A DNA stretch of 64,000 nucleotides from Straminergon stramineum. Its lineage: Eukaryota; Streptophyta; Bryopsida; Hypnales; Calliergonaceae. Shown piece by piece: positions 25,110 to 36,309 of this stretch (its first letter is position 1; every line of letters begins with the position of its first letter). The stretch is taken from NCBI GenBank assembly GCA_963920665.1, contig OY987267.1:5332001-5396000 (forward strand), in the 5' to 3' direction. Position numbers and translations under genes: made by a program. The notes under the pieces were generated by a model, which was not told the origin of the DNA, searched no databases, and worked only from the letters and a program-made list of their open reading frames with translations.

Positions 25110-25944
25110 GGGTTGACATAAAGCCAACCCTAGTACATGGATGGATGGTACTATTCTCTGTGGCTGTGACCCAGCCAGCATTCCGAGAATGGAGAGATTT
25201 TCAATTGAAGAACTAAGTTAAAGAGAAAAAAAATGAACCGAAAGGCCCCTGCATGAGACGAAGTCAGTGTTGCAATGAAATCTCTTCAATGGGGTTGGAA
25301 AAAAAACCAAAAAAACTTTAAGGCACTGGAGCCGGAACAGTGAGCACAAGGAAGAGAATTGAAGGCAGCGTCCCAAGTACACATGAACAAAAAAAAGGCA
25401 AAGGCAGAGGCAAAGGCAAAGGAAATGAATGAAGACGAATTCAAAGGCTGACGGAGGCCAAATTGAACACATATCCAGTGTGTCGAGGTGCATGGTGGCT
25501 CCTGCCGCACCCAACCCCAGCGGCACAGCACGGCCGGTTGGGTTGCGGCAACCCACGGTTGCAGGCAGTAGAGTTGAGCATTGAAAGACCAATTGGGTGC
25601 ACCATCTATCGCTACCTTAGAAGACTTTGTGTCAAGATTTGTTGAAATGTGTGTGGAGAGGAAGATTTGTAATATTTCATGTTTTGGAGGATGAGGCAAT
25701 CTCATTGGGGGTCATGAAGCTCTCTTTTCACCTCAAACATCGAGTTGAAAGATGAAAAATATGGATGGTAACTCAATTATATCTTCTATTCAATGCAAAC
25801 TATTATACGATTTCATCATCCATAGTTTTTGTCACATTTTCATCCATCCATTTTTCTTACTAAACCATAATGATATCCTCACAACTTCTTGATGAAATCC
25901 TACTTGTGCCATTCTATTGCAATGGAATAAATCACCCAAAAATT
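25110..25944. other. Moderate-GC non-coding stretch upstream of the DRB gene
   Basis: About 25130-25640 is less AT-rich than the surroundings. It contains a purine-rich run of GGCAAA units (25396-25420) and a perfect short palindrome (GGGTTGCGGCAACCC, 25540-25554). Overlapping frames on both strands (for example 25218-25592 and 25286-25705, minus) show no recognisable protein and are best seen as chance. It could be distal promoter, a conserved non-coding element or an old gene remnant. Confidence 0.4.
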
Positions 25945-26040
25945 AATTATTTTTAAAAGACTAATTAAATAATTAATTTTCGAAGACTAATTAATAAATT
26001 TTTTAATTAATTAACAAAATTTTAATTAATTAATTAATTT
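25945..26040. repeat. AT-only palindromic tract before the DRB leader
   Basis: The tract is built almost entirely of TTAATTAA-type palindromes and repeated GACTAATTAA units. It ends abruptly at about 26040, where GC-rich sequence begins. It could be a nucleosome-poor promoter boundary or the remains of an AT-rich insertion. Confidence 0.6.
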
Positions 26041-26710
26041 TCCAAGTCCCCTGTAGTAGGGCTCTGCGGCCTAGCGGCTAGTGTTGTAGGGTGCTTTTTG
26101 TAGTGTTGTCGCGGTGGGTGTTTGGGTTCGTTTGCGATTCTCGCCGTGCCTTGTTGCCATTGCGTCCCTGCTGCTGCCTTTGCCTGCCCTCGTAAAACTC
26201 TCAGCCCGCCCGCCCCGTTCCGACTTCCGACCCTCTCTCCTCCAGTAAGGATCGCGGCTGCCGTTTGCTGCCCCCCTTTTTCCGTCGCCAGCCCAGCCCA
26301 GCCTTTGTCTCCTCCTCGGCCATGTGAGGCGCATCTTGCGGAAGTGGCGACCACCTCCTCCGTTGCGAGAATATCGTATCGAGTGAGAGAGACAACCTCT
26401 GTTGTCAGGGTTTGCGTCGCTTGCTCGCTGCTTTCGTTGCTGGCGTTTCGGCTTGCTACTCCTACTGCGGCTGCTGCTGCTGCTGCTGCTGCCTGGGCTT
26501 GTTGGGGAGGAGCACATATCACGCGGCTTGGCGGGCTTCCTTGCGCTTTCCACTTTCCGCTTCTTTCGATTTTCATTCGGAGATTGGACAAAGGCCGCTG
26601 GGAGGAGACCCTTGGGGTGCGGTACATGGTTGTGGGAGAGACGGGGGAGAGGTGCCTGCTTATGTGGTGAAGGCCGCACCGCACTCAGGTGCCATCTCTC
26701 TGCCCCAGAG
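26041..26710 (+). promoter_or_regulatory. GC-rich promoter/5' leader region of the DRB gene
   Basis: GC and CpG content rises sharply relative to all other parts of the window. It has CT-rich stretches (CCCTCTCTCCTCCAG at 26231), seven CTG units at 26471-26491, a start-stop upstream frame ATGTGA at 26322-26327 and a 14-residue upstream frame at 26626-26670. It ends at a consensus splice donor (CAGAG then GTGAGT at 26711). I read the part just before 26711 as a non-coding first exon; the transcription start is not identifiable. Long frames on both strands arise from the lack of AT-rich stop codons and are not supported as genes. Confidence 0.6.
26471..26491 (+). repeat. (CTG)7 in the DRB leader
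   Basis: Seven uninterrupted CTG units sit in the presumed untranslated leader. Length polymorphism here could influence leader folding or translation. Confidence 0.95.
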
Positions 26711-27140
26711 GTGAGTGAGAATAACAAGAGAGAGGCTTGGGCGGGCAGATTGGAGGAGGAAAGGGAAGGGGAGAGTTGGGCAGCTTCCGTATGAGTGTTT
26801 CCTTGTGTGTGAGGGGGGCGGAGACGACGGTGAGAACGGGCTGAGGTAGAGAGTGGGGGGTAGCTCGGTGGAAGCCGTGTTTTTGAGAGGGGAGGGGCAT
26901 GGTTGGGGATGCCGTTGCAGGGTTATGGAGTTCGCGAGCTGAGCATTACTACTCAGATGCGCGTACACCAGGTAGTGGTCGTCGGGCGTGGGGGGAGCGT
27001 CGTCGTGTGTTGTTGTTGTTTGTGTGGTGTGTTGATGTAGAAAATTTGAAAACTGGATAGGGTTTGTGACAAGCGGTGTTTCGCCGGTTGGGCTATGGAC
27101 GGTTTGGCTATGGAGCTTACGTCGTTTCGGGGGGTGACAG
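26711..27140 (+). other. Predicted 5' leader intron of the DRB gene
   Basis: The donor GAG|GTGAGTGAG at 26711 is near-consensus. The acceptor GGGTGACAG ends at 27140, two bases before the chosen start codon at 27143. The pyrimidine tract is weak, so the acceptor is inferred mainly from position. Removing it places the ATG at 27095 in intron sequence and leaves the family-typical MYKN start as the first codon of the next exon. Confidence 0.5.
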
Positions 27141-27142
27141 GT

Positions 27143-28912
27143 ATGTACAAGAACCAGCTTCAAGAGCTTGCTCAGAGGAGCTGCTTCAATCTGCCTGCGT
27201 ATGCATGCATCAGAGAGGGCCCTGACCATGCACCGCGGTTCAAGGCGACCGTGAACTTCAATGGGGAGGTTTTCGAAAGCCCTAATTACTGCAACACCTT
27301 GCGGCAGGCCGAGCACGCTGCAGCCGAAGTGGCGCTCAACACGCTCTCGCGGCGTGGCCCATCGCAGTCCTTGGCGGCACGCATTCTCGTGAGTGAACTA
27401 GTCGCTCTCGGCTGTGGTAATATGTAGACCATAGATATATACGATCAAGCATCGTATTCTAGTTTGATTGATGGGCTTACTAGTGTTGTGTTGGTACATG
27501 GAATGCAGGATGAAACAGGTGTTTGCAAGAACTTGTTGCAGGAGACTGCTCAAAGAGCAGGTGTCGCCCTTCCCGTGTACGCAACCACTCGATCCGGGCC
27601 TGGGCATCTACCCGTCTTTACATGTACAGTGGAGGTCGCGTCAATGACTTTTAACGGGGAATCCGCGAAAACCAAAAAACAAGCGGAGAAGAACGCAGCT
27701 ATGGCTGCATGGTCTGCTCTCAAGCAATGTAAGTTCCCCGTGCTACTTTTCCTCATCTCTTGTAGTATAGACAGCTCCTTCGACTGTATGTGCTAAGGTG
27801 GGCTACAACACTAGCCTGCAATAGGATTTGTGGAATCAACTAACAGTAGAATGCATCGATGAAGTTGCGCCTCTATTTGAAGACGACCTTGAAGAGGCCC
27901 TGATATGCCGTTTCTTCGGTGATGGGGATTTCTTTCAAGCCTCTTCTGGTTTTCGTGGCTCAATTCATTTGGTCGTCTGCGGCATTTCTATACTGCGACC
28001 AATCTAATATATGCACTCTCTGTGATTTCAGTTGCAAATCAAGGAAGAACCGTATCTATGCCGACAGAGACAGAGATGAGTGACGAGCAAGAGCAGAACA
28101 CCATCGCAAGGGCGTTGGCTCTGCATTATGGCAAGGAGATGCAGTTGCCGCAGAGTGCTCAGAATCCCTCTAGCTGCGTGCCGCCTATTAGATTGAGAGC
28201 TATGTCTTCGAGAGAAGGATTACAGCCTGGGACCACACTCTTAAGCCAGAGTCATGCAGGGTCTTGGGTACCCGATCTGTCCAACGATCAGCAGCGACAC
28301 ATGCGCAGTCAGTCACATGCAAATGTGGCGGCACTTCCGACACCAGTGTATCGTTCTGTAGTCCCTTCGCGAGCAGGTTCCTCGGTTCTCATCCGAGATG
28401 TTACAGGACACCGGGATCAGACAGGGCTTCGGGATGCAAATGCAATCCGGGATGCTCCCATAGCTAAGAGAGCAGTGGAAAGAGCCATGGGGGGCAATTT
28501 TGTCGGTCGACCACCACCTGTGAACCTCCGACCTGTGCCCATTCGTAGAGAGAGGCACGAGGTGGCTGTGCCTTATGCGGACCATCAGCGAGACGAGGAT
28601 GAATGGCTGCGTGGGGATAGCTCGAAGTCTAGTAGAGATGCCGCTGATGCCCGGAACGACTCACTTGACAAGGAGCATGGATCTTCTGTGGTGCATGGGT
28701 CCTACAATCCTATGTCTTGGTCAGGTTCCGCACAATGGTGGGGCACTATGCAGGCGCACACAATGCAAAGGGGGGCAGCCATGCCTGTGGTTTTACGTCC
28801 AGCAGTGATGGTGTGTGCCGCACCTCCTCGTCGCCCCGCGTCAACACCAGATGATGCAGAAACAGATGGGGAAGCAGCCACTCGCCAAGTTCTTAGCCAG
28901 CTGAGCCTTTGA
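27143..28912 (+). CDS. DRB2-type double-stranded-RNA-binding protein (448 aa, 3 coding exons)
   Basis: Coding exons at 27143-27388, 27509-27728 and 28032-28912 join through GT-AG introns (120 and 303 bp) into one uninterrupted frame. Residues 1-70 form dsRNA-binding domain 1 (start MYKNQLQELAQR) and about 84-153 form domain 2. Domain 2 keeps the lysine-rich helix motif KKQAEKNAA (138-146); domain 1 has LRQAEHAAAEVAL (53-65) without the KK pair, as is usual in plant DRB proteins. An acidic EQEQNTIARAL helix (174-184) and a C-terminal LRPAVMVCAAPP motif (410-421) also match plant DRB2/3/5-type proteins; the tail between is low in recognisable structure. Members of this family bind dsRNA and modulate Dicer-like processing and small-RNA action. 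The start is chosen because homologues begin MYKN; an in-frame ATG at 27095 would add 16 residues but probably lies in an intron. It looks intact. Orthology to one named DRB is not resolved, so no symbol is given. Confidence 0.93.
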
Positions 28913-30120
28913 ATGAACCCTGCTGTAAGGTGCCTGGGTAATCAATATGAAGTAGAAGATGTGTGGGTCTAGTCCACGTGACGTGCCATCTCCCTGGATG
29001 GATGATCCAACTGCTGCTACATTGTGGTGGATATTGCATCCTTTGAGATGGGATCGCCTGTAGGCATACATACATATTTATATATAGCTAGATATTATAT
29101 AAACTTATGAAATGTATGATGTCTTTGTTGAGGGCATGTTCCTACCCGTGGGGACTGGTGATATGTTTAGGTCGGGATTCAAATCCATGGTTTGAGTTCC
29201 ATAGGATGGGATTCCGGGCTGTAGGATTTTTGGTCTTTCATTCCCTATTTGCGCCACCTATTGGAGGGATGACAATTGCTGCAGCAGGTTTGTTGGTTGA
29301 GTAGTAAGTAGGGTTCATCTACCGTGGTTCCAAACAGTATTTTACCTGAGCACTAACCGGTTTTTGATCTAGTGGATTTCTGGGTTACTTTAGCAAAGCG
29401 GGAGTCTTTCTGTGAAATATTGCTTTGGCGATTTGATATTGATGATGCTTCGTCTTGGATCAGCTGAACTTGGAAACCGTAGGCAATGCAACTCATGTGC
29501 AGTTGGCTAGAGTTGTATTTCAGCGAACTGAAAACATTACTCAATGATGGAAACGGACATTTTGAATAGATTTGAGGTCTGTTTTGGCCTCTTGTTTCTT
29601 ACTCCGTTGCCCGTTTCTGAAACGAGGAGCTCATCACTCCAGCTGTTGGTATTTCAGTAAATTCCTTTTGATATCTTGTACCGAACTTTGATGAACAGAA
29701 AGCCCTTGTACGTGTGAGCTTGTATTTGGTGCTTTTGGGCTAAGATGTGCCTGACGTGCTTGCGATGTTGCAAATACTCCGAAGTTAATACTCTAATCAA
29801 TACTGTGATCATGCGGAGTGATGAAGCCAAAGCAGGGCACTTAAGATCTGTCAGCAAACTATGCTTCCAATAATTGTAGTCTCTTAAATTTGGTCTGACT
29901 TCCTGAACGGAACCTTGTCAGGTGGTTAATGCCACAGATGACTGATTAATATCAGTTGTAACTCGACGTTATGATACTCTGAACCGTCTTTGACTTCTCC
30001 ATTTCCCTCTGTAAGGGTTGATTTTATTTTCTACTTTTCCGACACAAAATTGAAACTTCGTTTAAATGGTGGCCATGTTCTGGCTCTTACTATGGAGGAG
30101 AACAGATGATGGACTTGTTA
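28913..30120 (+). other. 3' flank and probable 3' UTR of the DRB gene
   Basis: Composition stays more balanced than the distal intergenic DNA until about 29.9 kb, which suggests transcribed or low-copy sequence. No canonical AATAAA was found near the stop; the AT-rich stretch at 29070-29110 is a candidate end region. Short frames here are not supported. Confidence 0.4.
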
Positions 30121-33100
30121 TTAATTCAACGTCAGCACAGTACACCTGTGAGAGGTTAATACTTGATAACCCTTCTTAATCAATAACACCGATTTTAAAT
30201 TTTCGTAGCCGAACTTGATCATGCCTATTTTTTTTATTTTTTTCCCCCAAATTCCACTCACTTTGAATTTATGTGAATTGACCAATTTGAAGTTATCCTT
30301 AAACACACAGAGCACCGAATTTGAAACTGGAGTGAAATGAACTGTAGTTTGGACTGTCAATAAATTCATGAGTTTTGTTTAATTATCATGATTTCTCATT
30401 CTCAGAAATTGATATGAATGGTTTTAAATACTTGACCCTAAATGATCAAAATTTAAAATTCATTGGATTGTGTTCTAAAAAAGTTCAATTAATGGGTTTA
30501 TGACAATTGAAGTGACTTTCAGCTTGATGAGGACTTTACGCTCGAGTGACTTCATAAGGACTGTATTTCCCATTGTGATATTATTTGGTGAAATATAAAA
30601 TTTATAAACATTTCTAGATTTTGAATTACTACATGTGCAAAGTTTGGGAGGTGTTTACAAATAAATAAATAAAATAGAAGTTTCGGAGGTGGTCTATTTG
30701 CATACAAACTTGTTTTTGTTAAATAAGATGAAGATTTAAATGAAAATGTAATTTAAAACAATGTGAAGAATATCTCTTTATATTAAAATGTAACAAATAA
30801 ATAATTTTCATCCTCATGTTATGAAAACAAAAATTCTATTAAAAGAAAAAAAAACTTGATTAGACCCTTTAATTTTTAAGTATCTAATATGACAACAAAA
30901 GTATACTCTATTAACTTAAAGGGCCATATTAACTTTGGATTTATTGACGAAACATGCTTTTAGAATTTCGGTGTCTAATAATGATCTCTTTTTAAAGAAT
31001 ATAATCAGTAATCAACTGAGTATTCCTACAACATAAAACATCTTCTTTGGGGATTTTCTCCATGGATATTTTTATGGATTTTGATTCAAATTCTTTTTAA
31101 GGGGGAGGCAACAAAAATAAACCTAGCTACTAGCTTTGTCCATGAGTTATCTCTAGTCAAATTACCTCCTAACAAAGTCATTATTCATCTTCTCTTAGGG
31201 CTAGTGTAATGATTATGATTATCATCTTTTGAATGACAACAAGCCATTGTTGATTGCAATTTAATCATGTTGAGTTCTTTTTCTCCTTAGATTCAAACTT
31301 TGATTACAACCTTAAAATTCTAAGCTTATAAATGGTTTTATTTGCACACCTAAAGTAATGCTAAACTTTCATAACTTATAGGATAAATTTAATAAAAATT
31401 AAATAATTTAACTTGTATATTAATTCAACAATGTTTGCTTGCTTTTTTAAGACTTATGATAGCAGTTGAAGATGTTCTCATATATTTCATTCTACAATTT
31501 GATTAGAACTCCCTTTTAAAATATTTGTTAATTCTTGTAAGTTTTTGTAATAAAAACACTTTGAAATTCAAAATCTTTTGTTCTTTATGTCAAAATTGTG
31601 GAAAAGTACTACTCGTGTTAATGCCAAAATGATAAAATACCAAGTTACTTAAATCCTTTTTTTAGCCAATTTTCTTATTTTCAAAATTTTTGAGGACAAA
31701 AATTATTTAAAATTTAAAATTTTCCATTATGAAGTTTGTATGGTATAAAGCATTAAAGTTCTCCAAGAGCTTTCCACTCCATGATCTAGTTGGCTCCTAT
31801 TTCATATTTTTATATCTTTTGTAACAAAATTTCTTTTAGAATTCAAGATTTTTTGTTACATAAGTTGGAATGGAAAAAATTGTACAAACCGTGTTAATTG
31901 TTTAGGTCTACAATGTGACAATAACAATGAATCAAGAATAAAAAACAACAAAATATAAACAAAAATAAAAAATAAAAATACCTACCAAAATATATTAGCA
32001 AGAGAATATCAAGGTGAAAGAGGTTCCATCAAAAATCAAAGAGATTGGACAAAAATTGAGACATAGAAGTAACAAAAATACTTGATATTGATTTGTTCTA
32101 GTTGATTGAATTTTAAAGTAGTCTTGAGAGAAAGTTCATAATCATTCTAATTGAATTTATATACAAGAAAATTTGGAAATTATTATATTTCAATTTTAAA
32201 ATACTTGTAACAACTAACTCTTAACCTATGCTACATTAATAATGATATTAGGTATTTGTGACATCAATTATGGATTGCATATACCATGTATCCATATTAT
32301 ATTGGATTGGATATTAGTCATCACTTAGGCACTTATAGACACTTGATTTGGAAGTTTATTAAGAGCATCACCTAAAAACAAGTTTTACAAGGATAAGTGA
32401 CATCATAGGAAGAAACACATCTAATATTATAATTGATGTTATATTGTGTTGTAATATATTACAAGATTCAATGACTTACGTATTTCTTTATACAATTGAC
32501 AGGTGGCATTTATCACATAGTTAATGATTTAATCCCTAAAATTTTTTCACATCCAAATGTCAAAAAAAACTTGAAAGCCTTGTTTGAAACACAATGTTTT
32601 TTTTTTTAAAGTGCGAATTCAACCATCAAATATTTTAACTAACTTGTTGAAATATCTCCTCTCAAATTTCATAAGAAAAATCTAGTAGCGATTAATTTGA
32701 ATAAACTAAGTTTTAGCAACCTTTCCTAAATTCATAATTGTATCTTTCAAGATTTTTGGAAATAATGTATTCATTTCACAAACCAACCAAGTTCATAATA
32801 TATTGTAGAATTGGATTGAGAATTTGTAAACAAATGTCTACTAAAGAAAAAACTGATTTTTTTCTTTAAAAAACACTAAGTATATAGAAGTACAAGATGT
32901 AAGGAAAAACGAAATTGCTAATGGCTTCAAGATGGGATGAAATTATGTGAATTCTAATAGATAGAATGTTTGTCCAAGCCATATAAACTTTCTAAATACT
33001 TTTTCTTTTAATTATGAATTTTGATTTCAAAATAAACATTAGATGTGATTTTTTTTCTCCAAGATGTCATAATGGACTACAAAAAAAAATTATTTACAAA

Positions 33101-33300
33101 TTTTACTTCAATCATGATTATTGAATGAATGAACTCATCTCTTGTATCTATAGAAATGTCCCACATAGGATTCAAAATTTTAAAAATAGAATTGAAAATA
33201 TTATTTTTAACTAGACAAAACAAAGAAAAATTTCTAAACCTTCAAATTTTTTTACATTACTTACTAGAATCTCATGAAACAAAGTTTTCTTTGAAGCTTG
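30121..33300. other. Gene-free AT-rich interval
   Basis: No recognisable protein, RNA or terminal repeat. Frames are all under about 85 codons. Composition is strongly AT. Confidence 0.4.
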
Positions 33301-33582
33301 GGGGGGTCAATGTATTAAAAAAATAAGGATATAGGTGCAAACAACCACTATTTTATAGGGGGGTATAAATTTTTTAAATCTTTTTTTTCACATGCTATCA
33401 TTATGTAATTTTCTAATGGGACCTATTATTCCATACCCTATAATACATCAAAGACATCCAATGCCATTTTTGATACCCTATATTACTTTCAACCCAATTA
33501 TAATTATTAGCCCTTGTATTTTTAAAATATCCTATCATTTGTTCACTTATAGGTTGCTATTCCAACTGCTCACTACCCCCCC
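33301..33582 (+). repeat. Dispersed repeat E, copy 1 (282 bp)
   Basis: It aligns over its whole length with 50111-50389. Shared landmarks are AAGGATATAGGTG, AACAACCACTATTTTATAGG, TAATTTTCTAATGGGACC and CCAACTGCTCACTACCCC. It starts with a G run and ends with a C run. The flanks (TGAAGCTTG, TAAGCCTTG) only loosely resemble a duplication. Probably a MITE of unknown superfamily. Confidence 0.75.
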
Positions 33583-34040
33583 TAAGCCTTGAAGATCAAG
33601 TCCTACAAAAACTACCCCCCCCCCTCAAATAATAGACAAAAAACATGAAGCTACTAAGACCTCTCTTAATCAAAATAAGACTAGTTGGTTTTCAAGACCC
33701 ATTAGAGTTTAAGCCATGAAACATGTGATGTGGTATAAAAACAAAAAAAGACTTATTCTTATTAATTATCAATTCTTCCTAAGAATATTTTAATTTTCAA
33801 GTAAATTATTTACAAAAATTATGCATAAATTTTTTTTAATAAATAAGTAAATGAATCTCACTTATTTATTCAATTTCATTTTATTTTTTAATTCTATAAT
33901 TTTGCCTACATGATAATGATAGTAAAACAAAATCTGTATTCTTATCTTTTGTAGAACAAAAGAAAGCTTATGTAAAAAAAGGATGAATGAGAGTTAATTC
34001 ATAAGATTTAGAGTTATATTGATAATGAAAGAGAAAAGAG
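33583..34040. other. Gene-free AT-rich interval
   Basis: It holds a C-run (33607-33619) and otherwise nothing recognisable. Confidence 0.4.
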
Positions 34041-34450
34041 TTTGATATGGTACCTTGAAAGAGACATTATAAAAATAAATTATTGAAAAGAGAAGTAAAC
34101 CTATTTTATTACTCCCTCTATCTCAAAAAACTCCTACAATTTCCCTCTAGAAACCATAGATTCATTTTAAGATAGAGCAAGTAATATTTTTCTTGGCATG
34201 GTTTGGACCTACAAGCTTGATATGGTAACTTGAAAGAGATGTCATACAAAAAAAAGCTTATTGGAAAGAGAGGTAAACCTATTTTTTTACTCCCTCTATC
34301 TCAAAATAATTCTATGGTACTCCCGCAATTTCCCACTTGAAACTACAAATTTCTTTCGAGACAAAGGCAACAATATATCTTTTATGGCATGGCTTGAACC
34401 CATAGGCTCAAAATAGTTACTCCCTCTATTTCTCAATAATACCAATGTTT
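34041..34450. repeat. Tandem array with about 177-bp units and Stowaway-like CTCCCTCTAT motifs
   Basis: TTTGATATGGTACCTTGAAAG (34041) recurs as CTTGATATGGTAACTTGAAAG (34216). ACTCCCTCTATCTCAAAA occurs at 34111 and 34289, with a variant at 34419. This gives about 2.3 degenerate units. TA-CTCCCTC resembles Stowaway MITE termini, but all three are in the same orientation and no reverse partner is seen, so I call it a tandem array rather than complete MITEs. Confidence 0.7.
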
Positions 34451-34534
34451 CCTTTCTAAAACAAGATTTAACTCCCACTCCTAATTGTGGGAAGTGTTTC
34501 AAAGTATTCTCCTACATTTTCTTTTATTCTTCTA

Positions 34535-34765
34535 CTAACCCTTAAAGGACGGATTGGTGACCGTGGAGACCCTCCCTTTTGGAACTGTGCGACATCATCT
34601 ACTTTATAAAAAATAAAAAATATTCATTGGAAGTCATACTACTGTAGAAGACCTATCCTTTTCTCACAAAATTCCGAGGATGAATAGTCGTGGTTCTATC
34701 CTACATAGAGAGATTCTTTGTCATCCATTGGACACAAAACGTCCGTGTCAACGTTTAAGGGTTAA
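34535..34765 (+). mobile_element. Short TTAA MITE, copy 2 (231 bp)
   Basis: It starts CTAACCCTTAAAGGACGGAT and in reverse starts TTAACCCTTAAACGTTGACA. It is the same family and orientation as 24877-25109. The left tetranucleotide has one substitution from TTAA. It lies 5.6 kb downstream of the DRB stop codon. Confidence 0.85.
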
Positions 34766-35767
34766 ATGGTGGAAAAAAAAAAGAAAAAAGAGAAAGAAAA
34801 AAAGTGGGATATTTCCTATCCTAGTCACCCTTGTCTTCATCAGCATGGCCCCCACTTGGCATTGGAATTATGAAGCATGACCTGCACTCCTGAATGCTCC
34901 CTTCCCCTTTTTCTGTGGACTACTAAGGTAAGGTATTGGTAAGGTAAGGTAAGGTAATAAAAGCGAAGGGACTTCAAAGGTCTGCCTGAACTGCATTTTT
35001 TATTTTCCTGTGCATAATAAAAGTGAAGTTTGGAACTGAAGCCTTCAGTCACTCAGGCAGTTCTTTATGGCTCCCCCAATAAGTTACTGGAGTGGTGGAA
35101 TACCAACATTTATTAGTGGTGTATTCAATTGGACAGTCCTTCCCCACTGGAGGCCACTTAATAAGAAAAAGAAGAAGAAGTTAATAATAATAAGTTCCCA
35201 GGCATCAGTCACTCATGTCTGGCTTGGCCCTCCCGGGATGTGGATTTAATGAATTTCTAGTGGAACCATTGAATGCTCATAACTCCATTCTGCAACATTG
35301 ATTTGGAAGGAAGGAAGGAAAGAAAAAAGGGACCTCTCCGACTTAACTTAACACTAGGCTACACTTATTTATTTATTTATTTATATTTATACAGGAAGGT
35401 ATTTTCAAGGAATTGCCTGCACCCTAAACTGAACTGGAAACTCAAGCTTAACAGTAGGCAATAGAAAAAGGAAACAAATTTTTTTCTCTAAGTAAGTTAT
35501 TGGCAAGTGTTTCCGAAGCATAAGTTAATACGGAGTACTAACTAACGTAGACTGACTGAGGCTGCACTAGCCGCAAAGGACTGAGGATGGGTGCTCTGAA
35601 AGCAAAACTTCAAAATTTTGTAACTAAGGTAATTCCACAAAGGTCTTCACAAATAGAAAAAAAACTTCAGTTGGATGCCAATTTCATTTTTCTTCCTACG
35701 AAAATTAACTGAATTTTTGTCAAGGTGTTTTGCTTCCCCCCACCTCCACCCCAAATGCAATCAGCAC
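34766..35767. other. Moderate-GC non-coding stretch with microsatellites
   Basis: Less AT-rich than the neighbouring DNA, like the stretch at 25.1-25.6 kb. It holds an AAGGT pentanucleotide array (34925-34956), GGAAGGAA and AAGAAG runs and a TTTA array (35365-35390). No protein family was recognised in the short frames. Confidence 0.45.
35365..35390. repeat. (TTTA)n microsatellite
   Basis: About six TTTA-like units, one imperfect. Confidence 0.9.
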
Positions 35768-36309
35768 TGAACCCTTGAAAATCTTCATATGCATGATTTC
35801 GAGTCATTTTCTACTTTGGGGTAGGTCCTTCCTAGTGCAATATTTGTTAAGGTTTTTACTATAGGCGTGTTTCACTACTAGTTCAATGCCTAGAAAAAAA
35901 TGCAGACCAATCCAAGTCACAATCCAAAAGTTATGCCTAAAAAGGATGATTTTCATTGAGTTACATGCAATTTCAAAGGCTTGTAAGTCAAAATCATGTA
36001 CTTGTAGGCCTTTCAACTTTGGGTACTATGAAAAGAAGCTTGTTGAAAGTGTGTGTAAGAAAATTCAGCCCAATTTGAACCTATCTATCGTGATTGCCCC
36101 AAATTGCCCATAACTTAAAAAAATGTCCTTTTGAGGCATAATTTGGAATCGTGACTTGGATTGGGTTTAAATTTTCTAGGCATCAAGCCTGTAGTTGAAA
36201 CACACCTATAGTAAAAAAATTCACAAGAATTCAACAAATATTGCATTGGGAAGGACCTATCTAGAGTGGAAAATGGCTTGAAATCATGCCCAAGGGCTTT
36301 AAGGGTTAA
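35768..36309. mobile_element. TTAA foldback element with arms of about 180 bp (542 bp)
   Basis: The left arm (35768-35950) and right arm (about 36126-36309) are inverted copies along almost their whole length. Shared landmarks, left arm versus reversed right arm, are GCATGATTTC, TAGGTCCTTCC, GCAATATTTGTT, TTTTTACTATAGG, GATGCCTAG-like and CCAATCCAAGTCAC. The ends are TGAACCCTTGAAA and, in reverse, TTAACCCTTAAAG, so it also belongs with the TTAA group. The loop is about 175 bp. A transcript would fold into a long hairpin. Confidence 0.8.

Larger units (their letters stand above)
23597..25120 (+). repeat. Repeat D, copy 1, carrying two TTAA insertions
   Basis: Excluding two inserted elements (23912-24678 and 24877-25109), this segment aligns with 43757-44340. 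Landmarks in order are GATAACTC, AAAAATCATAA, CAATTGAAAAGTT, TGTCACAAAAATTA and GACTTTTGAAAATGC. It is therefore the occupied version of a repeat whose unoccupied form lies 20 kb away. The nature of the repeat itself is unknown. Confidence 0.7.

Noticed and set aside
25218..25705. Overlapping 124- and 139-codon minus-strand frames
   Set aside because: Two frames over the same GC-moderate stretch with low-complexity translations and no homology recognised.
26122..26794. Plus-strand frames of 100-182 codons in the DRB leader
   Set aside because: The longer ones have no ATG at the stated start and no recognisable domain; they overlap in different frames and stop before or beyond the splice donor.
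27095..27142. Upstream in-frame ATG as the DRB start
   Set aside because: Plant homologues start at MYKN, and this ATG probably lies in the leader intron (26711-27140). cDNA would decide.
26034..27316. Long minus-strand open frames (216-218 codons) opposite the DRB leader and first exon
   Set aside because: They overlap one another in different frames, match no family, and are explained by GC-rich sequence with few stop codons. Their translations are low-complexity Ser/Pro/Arg-rich.
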